Of a DNA stretch of 64,000 nucleotides, positions 25,080 through 33,924 are shown piece by piece. The notes under the pieces are model-generated. The model was not told the origin of the DNA. It did not search any database and worked only from the letters and a program-made list of their open reading frames with translations. Position numbers and translations under genes: made by a program. Origin of the DNA: Cryobacterium sp. PAMC25264 (GTDB taxonomy: Bacteria > Actinomycetota > Actinomycetes > Actinomycetales > Microbacteriaceae); NCBI RefSeq assembly GCF_019443325.1, contig NZ_CP080383.1, positions 62,001-126,000 on the forward strand. The letters run 5' to 3'. Positions within the stretch are counted from its first letter, which is position 1. The number at the start of each line of letters is the position of its first letter.

Positions 25080-25202
25080 ATGTTGTGGGGTACCGTGGCG
25101 ATCATCCAGGGTGTCGGGCCGGCCGGTCTCCTCGTGATCATCCCGGTCTGGTTGCCGGCCGTCCTGGTGATGCTGCGTCACAACCGCCGCCTCGCGGCGT
25201 AA
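25080..25202 (+). CDS. Possible 40-residue hydrophobic peptide or gene remnant
   Basis: ATG 25080 opens a 40-codon frame with one membrane helix (GVGPAGLLVIIPVWLPAVLV) and a basic end (MLRHNRRLAA). The end resembles that of the 113-residue protein at 20906. There is no good ribosome binding site. It could be a small membrane protein or the last exon-like piece of a decayed paralogue. Confidence 0.3.
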   Translation: MLWGTVAIIQGVGPAGLLVIIPVWLPAVLVMLRHNRRLAA

Positions 25203-25205
25203 CGC

Positions 25206-25517
25206 TCAGAGCGTCGGCGGCCCGGCGGCGATGGCCTGCAGTGCGGCGACATGGATGCGCATCGCCGCCAGGCCGGCATCCGTGGCGGTGAGCCAGGTGC
25301 GCGGCCGGTTGCCCACGAAACCCTTGCGTACAGTGACGTAGCCCGCTCCGCTGAGGGTGCTGATGGCCTTGCTGAGCGCAGAGTCGTCGGTCTCGAGCAG
25401 GTGGCGCAGGGTGGCGAAGTCGATTTCAGCATCCGCCCGCAGCGCCGCCATCACGGAGAAGCGCAGCGGGGTGAGCAGGGCGTCATCGAGGTCGTGCCGG
25501 GGGTGGTGTTCGCCCAT
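25206..25517 (-). CDS. Winged-helix transcriptional regulator (ArsR/MarR-like, HTH_27 type)
   Basis: A 103-residue one-domain regulator. Helices LRFSVMAALRADAEIDFATL and LLETDDSALSKAISTLSGAG form the winged helix, with YVTVRKGFVGNRPRTWLTAT as the wing and a short C-terminal dimer helix. This pattern is common in small actinobacterial regulators paired with a membrane protein. Its ATG overlaps the TGA of the upstream membrane protein gene by one base (TGATG), so expression is coupled and the regulator probably controls its own operon. Confidence 0.85.
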   Translation of the reverse strand: MGEHHPRHDLDDALLTPLRFSVMAALRADAEIDFATLRHLLETDDSALSKAISTLSGAGYVTVRKGFVGNRPRTWLTATDAGLAAMRIHVAALQAIAAGPPTL

Positions 25518-26428
25518 CAGACCTCCCAGATCGGCGCCGGTCGGAACGCCGCGACCACCAGCGGAGCCGCGATGAGGAGGCCGCCGACGACGCTCACGGC
25601 GTCGAGGTTCCAGCTGGTGCGGGAGAGCACGACGGACAACACGAGCGTCAGTGTGTACGAGTAGCCGAGCGCGGTCCACTGGGCAGGTCCCCAGTCCTTT
25701 GCGATTTGATCCAGGTCCACCCGGGTGGTGTGGCTGGCGATCAGGAACAGCAGGAACGCGCACGCGGCGATGGTCCCGGCGAGTCCGAAGGACGGCCCGG
25801 TCAGCACTCCGATACCGCCGAGTCCGATGCCCAGCGCCGCGGTAAGGGCCCGGCCGGTGGGGTCCAGTAGGCCGGAGAGGGTCGGCTCCGAGCGTCGGAC
25901 CCCGGCCGCGCGGGCCCGTCCGGCCGAGCGCAGCGCGACCACGATCACGGGAACAGTCGAAGCGACCGCCAGCGCCAGCGTCGCCGACCACGGCGTGCCC
26001 GGTGCCAGGAAGGTCAGGTAGGCCATGGCCGCGAACGGGAGGAGGCACCCGGCGATGTAGCCTGCCCGATATCGTTTGGCTCCCCGGCGTGTGGGTCGCC
26101 GCAGGCTATCCGAGAGCCCGCCGGTCAGAGTGGAGAGGGCGAAGATCCCCGACAGGACGAGGGATCCCAGGTCCATGGCGTCACGCCCTCTGTCATAAAC
26201 CCCAGGGATGAGGTTCGTGCCGGACGCCCCACTGAAGCCGGTCAAGGCGAACGCGAGGGCGTAGGTCACCACCGCCAACGCCATCCACGCGTCGATGATG
26301 GCCTGCGTACGGGCATCGATGGCCTCGCGCACCCGGTCGCTGACCGCGTCACTGGCCTGCAGCAACCGCGCTGCCGCCTCCGGCGTACTGCGGTTCGTCT
26401 GCTGGTGGTTCGTGTTCTGGTCGTTCAT
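25517..26428 (-). CDS. Hypothetical multi-pass membrane protein coupled to a regulator
   Basis: A 303-residue protein starting at ATG 26428. A soluble N-terminal stretch (~residues 1-45, Gln/Asn-rich then a helix VSDRVREAIDARTQAIIDA) precedes about eight hydrophobic segments, e.g. LAVVTYALAFALTGFSG, YIAGCLLPFAAMAYLTFL, LAGTIAACAFLLFLIASH and VSVVGGLLIAAPLVVAAF. No transporter motif is recognised. It is cotranscribed with the winged-helix regulator and divergent from a MarR gene, with a perfect palindrome in between. Confidence 0.8.
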   Translation of the reverse strand: MNDQNTNHQQTNRSTPEAAARLLQASDAVSDRVREAIDARTQAIIDAWMALAVVTYALAFALTGFSGASGTNLIPGVYDRGRDAMDLGSLVLSGIFALSTLTGGLSDSLRRPTRRGAKRYRAGYIAGCLLPFAAMAYLTFLAPGTPWSATLALAVASTVPVIVVALRSAGRARAAGVRRSEPTLSGLLDPTGRALTAALGIGLGGIGVLTGPSFGLAGTIAACAFLLFLIASHTTRVDLDQIAKDWGPAQWTALGYSYTLTLVLSVVLSRTSWNLDAVSVVGGLLIAAPLVVAAFRPAPIWEV

Positions 26429-26480
26429 CGTGTTCCCCCGATCACCGCGGCGATCGCGCCGCACAGTCAATCTAGCATCT

Positions 26481-26498
26481 ACTTGCCACTTGGCAAGT
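26481..26498. promoter_or_regulatory. Candidate MarR-type operator
   Basis: ACTTGCCA-CT-TGGCAAGT is a perfect inverted repeat with 8-bp arms in the 138-bp gap between the divergent membrane protein and MarR genes. Size and symmetry fit a dimeric winged-helix repressor site. Confidence 0.65.
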
Positions 26499-26566
26499 GG
26501 ATGATCGCCTGCTGGTTCGGCCGCCCCGACGGCGCTCGCCGCGGCCGTACTGTCTACTGTGGAGGG

Positions 26567-27061
26567 GTGACCATTGAGCCAGAATTCCCCTCCGCCCAGG
26601 ACGCCGCCAACGATTCGCGGATACTGGTCTTCGGACGCCTGCTCGGTGCGGCGAATCGGCTCGAGTACATCCTCGGTCGCTCGCTGGAGGAAGAGGCCGG
26701 ACTCAGCCACTCGCTGTTCGAGCTCCTGCTCGTGGTGGGGCGTGCGGGTCCCGGCGGAATCGCGGCCCGCGACATCGCCCAGGCGCGGGTACTCACCTCC
26801 GGTGGGGCGACCCGGCTCGTCAATCGTGCGGCCGAACGAGGCCTGATCACTCGCCGAGTCTCTGACGACGACGGCCGGGTGCAGCTCATTGAGCTGACCC
26901 CGCACGGCGAGGAGGTGCTTCTGGCGGCAAGCACGCTGCACGCGCACAACGTCCAACGCTATCTCCTCGATGTGCTGCCCGCAGACCAGGCCGAGGCATT
27001 CGCCCAGACGATCCGCACGCTCAGCAAGGCGGCGGCGCAGGCCCTTCCGCTGATGCCCTGA
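26567..27061 (+). CDS. MarR-family transcriptional regulator
   Basis: A 164-residue MarR regulator from GTG 26567. The GGAGG word ends only one base before this GTG, so translation may be leaderless or use a variant site. The winged helix is clear: HSLFELLLVVGRAGPGGIAA, recognition helix TSGGATRLVNRAAERGLITR, and wing RRVSDDDGRVQLIELTPHG. N- and C-terminal helices form the dimer interface. It is divergent from the membrane protein/HTH pair, and a second palindrome lies downstream before the MBL gene, so it may control either side. Confidence 0.88.
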   Translation: MTIEPEFPSAQDAANDSRILVFGRLLGAANRLEYILGRSLEEEAGLSHSLFELLLVVGRAGPGGIAARDIAQARVLTSGGATRLVNRAAERGLITRRVSDDDGRVQLIELTPHGEEVLLAASTLHAHNVQRYLLDVLPADQAEAFAQTIRTLSKAAAQALPLMP

Positions 27062-27094
27062 CGGCTACAACCGAAGATCTCCACCGAACGGGAA

Positions 27095-27112
27095 TAGCTG
27101 ACTAGTCAGCTA
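27095..27112. promoter_or_regulatory. Perfect 18-bp palindromic operator
   Basis: TAGCTGACTAGTCAGCTA is fully self-complementary and lies 80 bp before the ATG of the MBL-fold gene and 34 bp after the MarR stop. It resembles sites bound by MarR-type dimers and may overlap the promoter of the MBL-SnoaL pair. Confidence 0.7.
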
Positions 27113-27191
27113 ACGTTATGAGCAGTGTGCGGCTGATCGCCGCTGTACTCGGGCTCGTCCGAGTGCCCCTACGGAAGGATGATCTGTCACC

Positions 27192-27998
27192 ATGTCGCTC
27201 AACTATGAGGTGTTCGACCTCGATTTCCCCGCCGGTTCTCAGAACAAGTCCGCGGTGCTCGTCACCGGCGACACCGAGGCGCTGCTCGTCGACGCCGGTT
27301 TCACCCGCGCCGACGGACACCGTCTGGTGGCCGCCATCCTCGACTCCGGAAAGACCCTGACGACCGTCTTCGTCAGCCACGCCGATCCCGACTACTACTT
27401 CGGCCTCGAAGCCATCGCCGACGCGTTTCCTGATGCCGCGTTCGTTGCGACGCCAATCGTGATCGAGCACATCCAGGCCTCGTTCGAGGGCAAACTCAAG
27501 GCCTGGGCCGCACTGGGGGCGAATCTGCCCACCCGGCTGGTCGAGCTCACCCCGCTGACGACGGATGCCCTCGTCGTCGACGGCCAGCACCTCGAACTCC
27601 GGGGCGGCTCCGCACTGCTGCCCGACCGGCACTACCTTTTCAGCGCCGACGATCGCGCCATCCTCGGCGGCGTGCTGGTGTTCCAGCAGGAGCATGTCTG
27701 GACCGCGGACACCGCGACCCCCGAGCTGCGCGCCGCCTGGATCGCGCAGCTCGACGAGATGCTCACCCTGAACCCGGCTCTCGTCATTCCCGGCCACCGG
27801 CTGCCCGGCACGGCGACCGATTCCTCCGCTCTGGAGTACACCCGCGGCTACCTGCAGGAGTTCGAGCGTGTGCTCGAGATCTCGGCAGATGGCGCGGCGA
27901 CAACCGCCGCACTCGTGGCGGCGTATCCCGCATCCGGCATGCTCATTGCGGCCCAGCTCGGCCCGAAGGTTGCCAAGGGAGAAATGACATGGGGCTGA
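27192..27998 (+). CDS. MBL-fold hydrolase-like protein with altered metal motif
   Basis: A 268-residue metallo-beta-lactamase-fold protein; ATG 27192 has GGAAGGA upstream. The usual HxHxDH motif is replaced by SHADPDYYFGLE (residues ~61-72): the first His and an Asp remain, but the second His is Asp and the last His is Tyr. A later FQQEHVW and the C-terminal VIPGHRLPG keep His residues. Such DYY variants form a recognised group among MBL proteins of unknown substrate. It overlaps the SnoaL-like gene by 10 bases and sits behind a perfect palindrome, implying an inducible two-gene operon. Confidence 0.82.
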   Translation: MSLNYEVFDLDFPAGSQNKSAVLVTGDTEALLVDAGFTRADGHRLVAAILDSGKTLTTVFVSHADPDYYFGLEAIADAFPDAAFVATPIVIEHIQASFEGKLKAWAALGANLPTRLVELTPLTTDALVVDGQHLELRGGSALLPDRHYLFSADDRAILGGVLVFQQEHVWTADTATPELRAAWIAQLDEMLTLNPALVIPGHRLPGTATDSSALEYTRGYLQEFERVLEISADGAATTAALVAAYPASGMLIAAQLGPKVAKGEMTWG

Positions 27999-28420
27999 TC
28001 GACTCCGACCCGGCCACCTCAACGGCGCCTCGCGATGTCGTGCGCCGGCAGTACCTCGCCTCGGCCGCCGGCGACCTGGAGGCGCTCCGCGCCACGATGG
28101 CTCCCGACGTGGAGTGGACCGAGATGGCCGGCTTCCCGTTGGCCGGCACCTACCGCACCCCGGAGGGCGTCACCTCGAACGTGATGGAAATCCTCGGCCG
28201 CGACTGGAGCGGCTGGGCAGCCCACGACGACAGCTACGTCGTCGACGGCGAGAACGTGGTGGTGCTCGCCCGCTACACCGCCACCCACCGCACGACCGGC
28301 AACAGCCTGGACGTGCGCGTCGCCCACCACTTCATCGTGCGCGGCGGGCTCATCGTGCGGTTCGAGCAGTTCGTCGACACCCTCAAGGTCGCCGAAGCCG
28401 CTCAGGGTCACGCGGCCTAA
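27989..28420 (+). CDS. SnoaL/NTF2-like protein
   Basis: A 143-residue single-domain protein of the NTF2-like superfamily (SnoaL/ketosteroid-isomerase-related). Helix VVRRQYLASAAGDLEALRAT, strands DVEWTEMAGFPLAGTYRTPE and the final pair VAHHFIVRGGLIVRFEQFVD give the cone-shaped fold. Members isomerise, hydrolyse or simply bind small hydrophobic ligands. The 10-base overlap with the MBL gene indicates coupled expression and a shared, possibly detoxification, role (inference). Confidence 0.85.
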   Translation: MGLIDSDPATSTAPRDVVRRQYLASAAGDLEALRATMAPDVEWTEMAGFPLAGTYRTPEGVTSNVMEILGRDWSGWAAHDDSYVVDGENVVVLARYTATHRTTGNSLDVRVAHHFIVRGGLIVRFEQFVDTLKVAEAAQGHAA

Positions 28421-28558
28421 CCCCGCCCGCTTGCTGCACGGAAAGTCGAGGCCGCGACCGGGGCGTCCATCGGTATCCTCAACGTCTCGTCGTACGGCAA
28501 CCTGACGAACCCCGAAGACACGCATGGCGTTCCCGTCGTCGCCGCGTGGTGCGGCTAA
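28421..28558 (+). pseudogene. Short coding remnant of unknown origin
   Basis: In one frame the sequence reads EAATGASIGILNVSSYGNL followed by TNPEDTHGVPVVAAWCG and a stop at 28556-28558. The composition is protein-like and conserved-looking, but there is no start codon and the frame is closed upstream at 28418. It looks like the C-terminal end of a lost gene. I do not recognise the family. Confidence 0.35.
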
Positions 28559-28567
28559 GTTCGAACG

Positions 28568-29935
28568 ATGTCAGTACATCGCACAACCTTGGTCATCTTC
28601 GGCGCCGGCGGAGACCTGAGCACCCGATTGCTCCTTCCCGGGCTCGGTCAGCTGCTGGCGTCCGACCGCGACATCGACCTTGAACTGATCGGCGCGAACA
28701 ACGTGGAGCTCTCCACGGATGCGTGGCAGGACATGCTCCGCACCGCGTTCCTGAAGGGCGGTGCGGACCCGGCCGCCACCGATCCGGTGGTCGCGCGCAG
28801 CCGCTACGTGGTGGTGGACGCCACCGACGCCGAGGATCTGCGCCGCCTGATCGGCGACTGTGCCACCCCGCCCGTACTGTACTTCGCGCTGCCCCCGGCT
28901 GTGACCGAAGCCAGCTGCCGGGCCCTGGACACGATCGAGCTCCCCGAGGGCCTCTCTCTGGCCCTGGAGAAGCCATTCGGCACAGACCTGGCCAGTGCAG
29001 CGGCGCTCAACCGGCTCGTCTCGCGGCTCGCACCCGAGGCGCGGATCCACCGGGTGGATCACTTCCTCGGCAAATCCACGGTGCTGAATCTGCTCGGGTT
29101 GCGCTTCGCGAACCGCCTCTTCGAGCAGAACTGGAACGCCGAGAATATCGAGAAGATCGAGATCAGCTACGACGAGAAGCTCGGCCTGGAAAGCCGCGCC
29201 GGCTACTACGACAAAGCCGGTGCGCTCGTGGACATGATCCAGAGCCATCTGCTGCTCGTGTTGGCGCTGGCCACGATGGAACCGCCGTCGACCCTCGACT
29301 CTGACGACTTACGTGGAGCCATGGCGCAGGCCCTCCGCGCCACGCACCTCTGGCCGGGTGACCCTCGCCTGGTGGCCCGCCGTGCGCGCTACACGGCCGG
29401 CACCATCGACGGACGTGATCTGCCCGCCTACACGGACGAGAAGGGTGTCAACCCGGAGCTGGAGACCGAGACTCTCGCTGAGATCACCCTCGCCGTCGAC
29501 AACTGGCGCTGGGCGGGCGTTCCCATTGTGTTGCGCTCGGGCAAGGCCCTCGATGACACCCGCAAGAACATCGTGATCACCTTCAAACCCGTGCCGCACC
29601 TGCCCACCGGGTTCACCAGCACGACCTCGCCCGCACGGTTGCATATCGCGCTGGATCCCAACGGTCTCAAGCTCGACATCAACGTCAACGGTGAGGGCGA
29701 TCTGTTCACCCTCGAAACGATCTCCCTGCAGACCGATCTCGGTGCCGGACACCTCGACGCCTATGGCGAGGTACTCGCGGGCATTCTCACCAACGACCCG
29801 TCGGTCTCCGTGCGCGCGGATGTTGCGGAGGAGTGCTGGCGCATCATCACCCCGGTGTTGGAGGCGTGGAAGAATGGCGACGTTCCGCTGGATGAGTACC
29901 CGGCTGGCAGTGCCGGCCCCGAGGACTGGCGCTGA
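28568..29935 (+). CDS. zwf: Glucose-6-phosphate dehydrogenase
   Basis: A 455-residue enzyme that oxidises glucose 6-phosphate to 6-phosphogluconolactone with NAD(P). The N-terminal nucleotide motif is LVIFGAGGDLSTRLLLPGL, EKPFGTD follows, and the substrate signature is RIHRVDHFLGKSTVLN (residues ~158-173; the classic form is DHYLGKE). The C-terminal domain has VPIVLRSGKALDDTRKNIVI. It is slightly shorter than the ~500-residue enzyme of the actinobacterial tal-zwf-opcA cluster and stands alone, so it is probably a second, divergent paralogue. Confidence 0.85.
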   Translation: MSVHRTTLVIFGAGGDLSTRLLLPGLGQLLASDRDIDLELIGANNVELSTDAWQDMLRTAFLKGGADPAATDPVVARSRYVVVDATDAEDLRRLIGDCATPPVLYFALPPAVTEASCRALDTIELPEGLSLALEKPFGTDLASAAALNRLVSRLAPEARIHRVDHFLGKSTVLNLLGLRFANRLFEQNWNAENIEKIEISYDEKLGLESRAGYYDKAGALVDMIQSHLLLVLALATMEPPSTLDSDDLRGAMAQALRATHLWPGDPRLVARRARYTAGTIDGRDLPAYTDEKGVNPELETETLAEITLAVDNWRWAGVPIVLRSGKALDDTRKNIVITFKPVPHLPTGFTSTTSPARLHIALDPNGLKLDINVNGEGDLFTLETISLQTDLGAGHLDAYGEVLAGILTNDPSVSVRADVAEECWRIITPVLEAWKNGDVPLDEYPAGSAGPEDWR

Positions 29936-29991
29936 CCTGACCTGAGCTGACCCGGCCCGAGCGCGAGCCGTCGGTCGGCGGGTTGTGGCCG

Positions 29992-31434
29992 CTACTGGTC
30001 GGCATGGGCCTCGAGGAATTCGTAGACCTCGGTGTCGTCGACGCCGGGGAAGGTGCCCGAGGGCAATGGGGAGAGCACGTGCGCGTGCAGCCTGGCGCTC
30101 GGCCAGGCCTGGCCGGCCCAACGGGAGGCGACCGAGCCGGACGGGCGACGGCAGCAGGACTCGTCGGGGCAGCGCGACACCGCCCGTTGCGTGGTTTCCC
30201 GCCCCCTGAACCACTTCGCCTGCGCGAACGGGGCGCCGACGCTGATCGAGAATTCGCCGTCCGAGGTGGTGCCGGTCTGAGTGGCGCACCAGAACGTGCC
30301 GGCCGGGGTGTCGGTGTACTGGTAGAACTCGGTGGTGCGGTTGGTGTGCGTGAACGCGCTGCGGGCGCTCCACTGCTTGCAGACCAGTTGCCCCTCGATC
30401 GACCCGGTCACGTCGGCCGGCAGCGGCAGGCCGTCGTTCTCGTAACCCTTCTGTAGGGCGCCGTCGCCGGAGACCCGCAGGAAATGCACGGTCATGTCCA
30501 GGTGCGCGGTGGCGAGGTTGGTCAGCCGCAGAGCCGCGGCTTCGTGGGTGACCCCGAACGCGTCGCGGAGGTCTTCGACCGAGAGCACCCGGTCGCGTTT
30601 GGCGGTCTGCAGAAAGCTGCGGGTGACCTCCAGCGGCATCAGGCAGCAGGCGGCGAAGTAGTTGATCTCCAGCCGCTGCCAGAGGAACTCGGCGTAGCTG
30701 GCCGGGCGTTCGTGGCCGAGCAGCCGGTGCCCCATCGCCTGCAGCGCCATCGAGCGCAGCCCGTGCCCGCCGGGGATCGACGCCGGCGGCAGGTAGATGC
30801 GGTGGTTGGCCAGGTCGGTCACCGACCGGGTGGAGTGCGGCAGGTCGTTCACGTAGATCAGGGTGAAACCCAGCTGCTCGGCCATCACGCTCACCTCCCG
30901 GTGCGTGAGGGCCCCGGAGACGTGGCCGGAGGCGCGCACCCGTTCCTCGGCGAGTTGCTCGATATCGGGCATGTAATTGCCGCGTTCACGCATCCGTTCA
31001 CGCAACTCGGTGTTGGCCCGGCGGGCCTCCTCGGGGGTGGCGATGGCCTCGCTGGCCCGGCGGGCCAACTCCCGGTGCAGGCCAACGAGCGACTCGATCG
31101 CCGGCAGCGGCATGCCCTTGGTGACCTTCACCTGAGGCAGGCCGAGGGCGCCGTAGAGCGGGTTCTTCTGCGCCCGGGCCAGTTCGATCTCCAGGGCCGC
31201 GCGGGTGTTGGGCGCCTCCCCGCTGAGCAGATCGGCGAGCGGCACCCCCAGCGCCTGGGCCAGCTGTTGCAGCGTGGACAGCTTGGGCTCCCGGCGTCCA
31301 TTCTCGATCAGCGAGAGTTGGCTGGCCGCCAGGCCCACCTGCTCGCCGAGCTGGTCGAGCGTGAGCGCTCGCTCGCTGCGAAAGTGACGGATGCGGTGAC
31401 CCAAGGTGACGAGGTCGGAGGCCGGCGTTGGCAT
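29992..31434 (-). CDS. ramB: RamB-like XRE-family regulator of acetate/C2 metabolism
   Basis: A 480-residue regulator. Residues ~8-68 are an XRE-type HTH (LDQLGEQVGLAASQLSLIEN), the middle contains an IrrE/ImmA-like region (MALQAMGHRLLGHERPASYA, then INYFAACCLMP), and the C-terminus is the short-chain-fatty-acyl-regulator domain with several Cys (FWCATQTG, SRCPDESCC). This layout is that of RamB, which in corynebacteria and mycobacteria controls acetate and glyoxylate genes. It is divergent from pckG with a 172-bp gap, which suggests control of gluconeogenesis; direct regulation is inference. Confidence 0.85.
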   Translation of the reverse strand: MPTPASDLVTLGHRIRHFRSERALTLDQLGEQVGLAASQLSLIENGRREPKLSTLQQLAQALGVPLADLLSGEAPNTRAALEIELARAQKNPLYGALGLPQVKVTKGMPLPAIESLVGLHRELARRASEAIATPEEARRANTELRERMRERGNYMPDIEQLAEERVRASGHVSGALTHREVSVMAEQLGFTLIYVNDLPHSTRSVTDLANHRIYLPPASIPGGHGLRSMALQAMGHRLLGHERPASYAEFLWQRLEINYFAACCLMPLEVTRSFLQTAKRDRVLSVEDLRDAFGVTHEAAALRLTNLATAHLDMTVHFLRVSGDGALQKGYENDGLPLPADVTGSIEGQLVCKQWSARSAFTHTNRTTEFYQYTDTPAGTFWCATQTGTTSDGEFSISVGAPFAQAKWFRGRETTQRAVSRCPDESCCRRPSGSVASRWAGQAWPSARLHAHVLSPLPSGTFPGVDDTEVYEFLEAHADQ

Positions 31435-31606
31435 TCCTTAAGCATACGTAAAGAACCGTGTTTCTTAACCAGGGTTTTTCGGTTTCTGCACCGAATCCGG
31501 TCGCATTCTTAATGAACAGGACGAAATTAGCGTTCCTGCCCATGCCTCACACACCGCGGCAGCCGCCCGGAAACCAGTGAAAAAGCATCTTGAGGAAGGC
31601 CAGACA
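31435..31606. promoter_or_regulatory. Divergent promoter region between ramB-like gene and pckG
   Basis: 172 bp, clearly AT-richer than its surroundings. Inverted TTAAG ... CTTAA words (near 31437 and 31465) and a further CTTAA at ~31507 lie between the two starts. AGGAAGG at 31593-31599 is the ribosome binding site of pckG. No exact RamB consensus from corynebacteria is visible. Confidence 0.5.
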
Positions 31607-33493
31607 ATGACCGTCACCCACCCCGGCCAGAGCCGCATCCGGGCCCACGCCGCCCACTCCACCGAGACCACCGTGCCCACCGCCTACGGGGCGCCCACCG
31701 GCACCACCGATCCCGCCCTGCAGGCCTGGGTCGACGAGATCGCCCGCCTCACCCAGCCGGATGCCATCGTCTGGTGCACCGGCACGGCCCAGGAGGCCGA
31801 CACTCTCTCGAAGCAGCTCGTCGCCGAGGGCAAGCTCATCCGGCTCAATCCGGAGTGGCGGCCGAACAGCTTCCTCGCCCGCACCAGCCCGAGTGACGTG
31901 GCCCGGGTGGAAGACCGCACCTTCATCTGCTCCACCCACCGTGACGACGCCGGCCCGACGAACAACTGGGCCGAACCCGGCCGGATGCGCGCCGAGCTCA
32001 ACGACGCGTTCACCGGCAGCATGCGCGGCCGCACGATGTACGTCGTGCCGTTCTCGATGGGTCCGCTCGGCGGCCCCATCTCGCAGCTCGGCGTCGAGCT
32101 CACCGACTCTCCCTACGTGGTGCTCAACATGGGCATCATGACCCGGATGGGCCAGGCCGTGCTGCGCCTGATCGAGGCGGGCACGCCGTGGGTGCGCACC
32201 GTGCACAGCGTGGGCTTCCCGCTCGTGAACAAGGCGGGCATCCGCCGTGCCGATGTCACCTGGCCCAGCAACGACACCAAATACATCGTGCAGTTCCCCG
32301 AGGACCGCGAGGTGTGGTCGTTCGGGTCCGGTTACGGCGGCAACGCGCTGCTGTCGAAGAAGTCGTTCGCGCTGCGGATTGCCTCGGTGATGGCTCGCGA
32401 CGAGGGCTGGCTGGCCGAGCACATGCTGCTGATCAAGGTCACCTCGCCCGAGGGCGGCACCTACCATGTGGCCGCCGCGTTCCCCTCGGCCTGCGGCAAG
32501 ACCAACCTCTCGATGCTCAAGCCCACCGTGCCCGGCTGGAGCGTGGAGACCATCGGCGACGACATCGCGTGGCTCCGCCCCGGCGACGACGGCCGGCTCT
32601 GGGCGATCAACCCCGAGGCCGGGTTCTTCGGCGTCGCCCCCGGCACCGGCGAGACCACCAACCCCACCGCCGTGCAGACGGTGTGGGGCAACACCATCTT
32701 CTCCAACGTCGCCCTCCGCGACGACGGTGATGTGTGGTGGGAGGGCCTCACCGATACCCCACCCGCGCACCTCACCGACTGGGAGGGCAACTCCTGGACG
32801 CCCGACAGCGGCCGGCCCGCCGCGCACCCCAACTCTCGGTTCACCGTTCCGGCGGCGCAGTGCCCGTCGATCGCCGACAGTTGGGAAGACACCGGGGGTG
32901 TGCCGATCGACGCGATCATGTTCGGCGGCCGCCGTGCCACCAACGTGCCGCTCGTCGCCGAGGCCCGTAGCTGGAAGCACGGCGTGTTCATGGGGGCCAC
33001 GATCTCGTCGGAGAAAACCGCCGCCGCCGAAGGTACCGTGGGGGAGTTGCGCCGCGACCCGTTCGCGATGCTGCCCTTCTGCGGGTACAACATGGCCGAC
33101 TACTGGGCGCACTGGCTGCGGGTCGGCCGGGGCCTCGGCGCGCACGCGCCCGCTGTCTTCCAGGTCAACTGGTTCCGCAAGGGCGATGACGGCAGCTTCC
33201 TCTGGCCCGGGTTCGGTGAGAATTCTCGGGTGCTCGAGTGGATCATCCGCCGGGTCGAGGGAGCGGCGGAAGCCGTCGACACCCCGATCGGCCTGCTGCC
33301 GGTAGAGGGTGCGCTCAACGTCGACGGACTCGACGTGAGCCCGGATGCGCTCGAGCAGCTGTTCCGCATCGACCCGGCATCTTGGCTGGCCGAGTGCGAC
33401 CTCACCGAGGCGTTCTTCGCCCGCTTCGGCAGCCGGGTGCCCGCCGCGCTGCACGCCGAGTTGGCGAGCGTGCGCTACCACCTCTCCGCCTAG
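31607..33493 (+). CDS. pckG: Phosphoenolpyruvate carboxykinase (GTP)
   Basis: A 628-residue GTP-dependent PEP carboxykinase that interconverts oxaloacetate and phosphoenolpyruvate at the entry to gluconeogenesis. ATG 31607 has AGGAAGG 7 bp upstream. Diagnostic parts are [15 protein letters not shown] (P-loop with the hyper-reactive Cys, ~296-310), the metal-binding region [28 protein letters not shown], and [12 protein letters not shown] near the guanine site. Length matches the family. Divergent from the RamB-like gene. Cytosolic. Confidence 0.97.
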   Translation: MTVTHPGQSRIRAHAAHSTETTVPTAYGAPTGTTDPALQAWVDEIARLTQPDAIVWCTGTAQEADTLSKQLVAEGKLIRLNPEWRPNSFLARTSPSDVARVEDRTFICSTHRDDAGPTNNWAEPGRMRAELNDAFTGSMRGRTMYVVPFSMGPLGGPISQLGVELTDSPYVVLNMGIMTRMGQAVLRLIEAGTPWVRTVHSVGFPLVNKAGIRRADVTWPSNDTKYIVQFPEDREVWSFGSGYGGNALLSKKSFALRIASVMARDEGWLAEHMLLIKVTSPEGGTYHVAAAFPSACGKTNLSMLKPTVPGWSVETIGDDIAWLRPGDDGRLWAINPEAGFFGVAPGTGETTNPTAVQTVWGNTIFSNVALRDDGDVWWEGLTDTPPAHLTDWEGNSWTPDSGRPAAHPNSRFTVPAAQCPSIADSWEDTGGVPIDAIMFGGRRATNVPLVAEARSWKHGVFMGATISSEKTAAAEGTVGELRRDPFAMLPFCGYNMADYWAHWLRVGRGLGAHAPAVFQVNWFRKGDDGSFLWPGFGENSRVLEWIIRRVEGAAEAVDTPIGLLPVEGALNVDGLDVSPDALEQLFRIDPASWLAECDLTEAFFARFGSRVPAALHAELASVRYHLSA

Positions 33494-33924
33494 CGGGCCG
33501 CGGCCCCCGCACGCGTTGGTCGACCCCCGCACGCGTTGGTCGAGTCCCCGTTGGTCGAGCCTGCCGAGACCCGGTGACGGGCCGCCGAATCGGGGCGTGC
33601 GTTTCGTCACCGGCACGCGAGGTTTCGACAAGCTCAACCGACGGCTGGGTTGGATTGGCCGATCCGTCACTGCCACCGGCAGATCGGGCTAGGGTTCCCG
33701 CGAGCGGAGGCGACCATGCACCGTAGGGGCGTCGGAACCTTGCCGGCGCGCTGGGCCGGCGTCGGTTCCCGGATGCCATTCCGCGGGCCCCGCACCGCTC
33801 TGCCGAGGGCCCGTTGCTGGCCGGTGTGGTGGCCGCGTGGCGCAACTTCGGGGCGGTGCTCTCACCGCGGGCCGGGCGACGGAATAAGATTCACTCATCC
33901 CGAGGTAGGCGATGAGGTGAATCC
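33494..33924. other. 431-bp non-coding stretch with dispersed repeat words
   Basis: No credible gene. A 20-bp unit CCCCCGCACGCGTTGGTCGA is repeated in tandem at 33504-33543. TTGGTCGAGCCTGCCGAGACC-type and GGTTTCGACAAGCTCAACC-type words follow at ~33551 and ~33621, related to the 33-bp repeat at 4.8 kb. The remaining ~250 bp before the ROK gene show no recognisable feature beyond its start region. Confidence 0.6.

Noticed and set aside
31547..33676. 709-codon open frame opposite pckG
   Set aside because: pckG on the plus strand is unmistakable; the antisense product has shadow-frame composition and no domain.
33600..33900. Short coding frames between pckG and the ROK regulator
   Set aside because: Composition is Arg/Gly-rich in all frames, no start signals, and the stretch contains dispersed repeat words.
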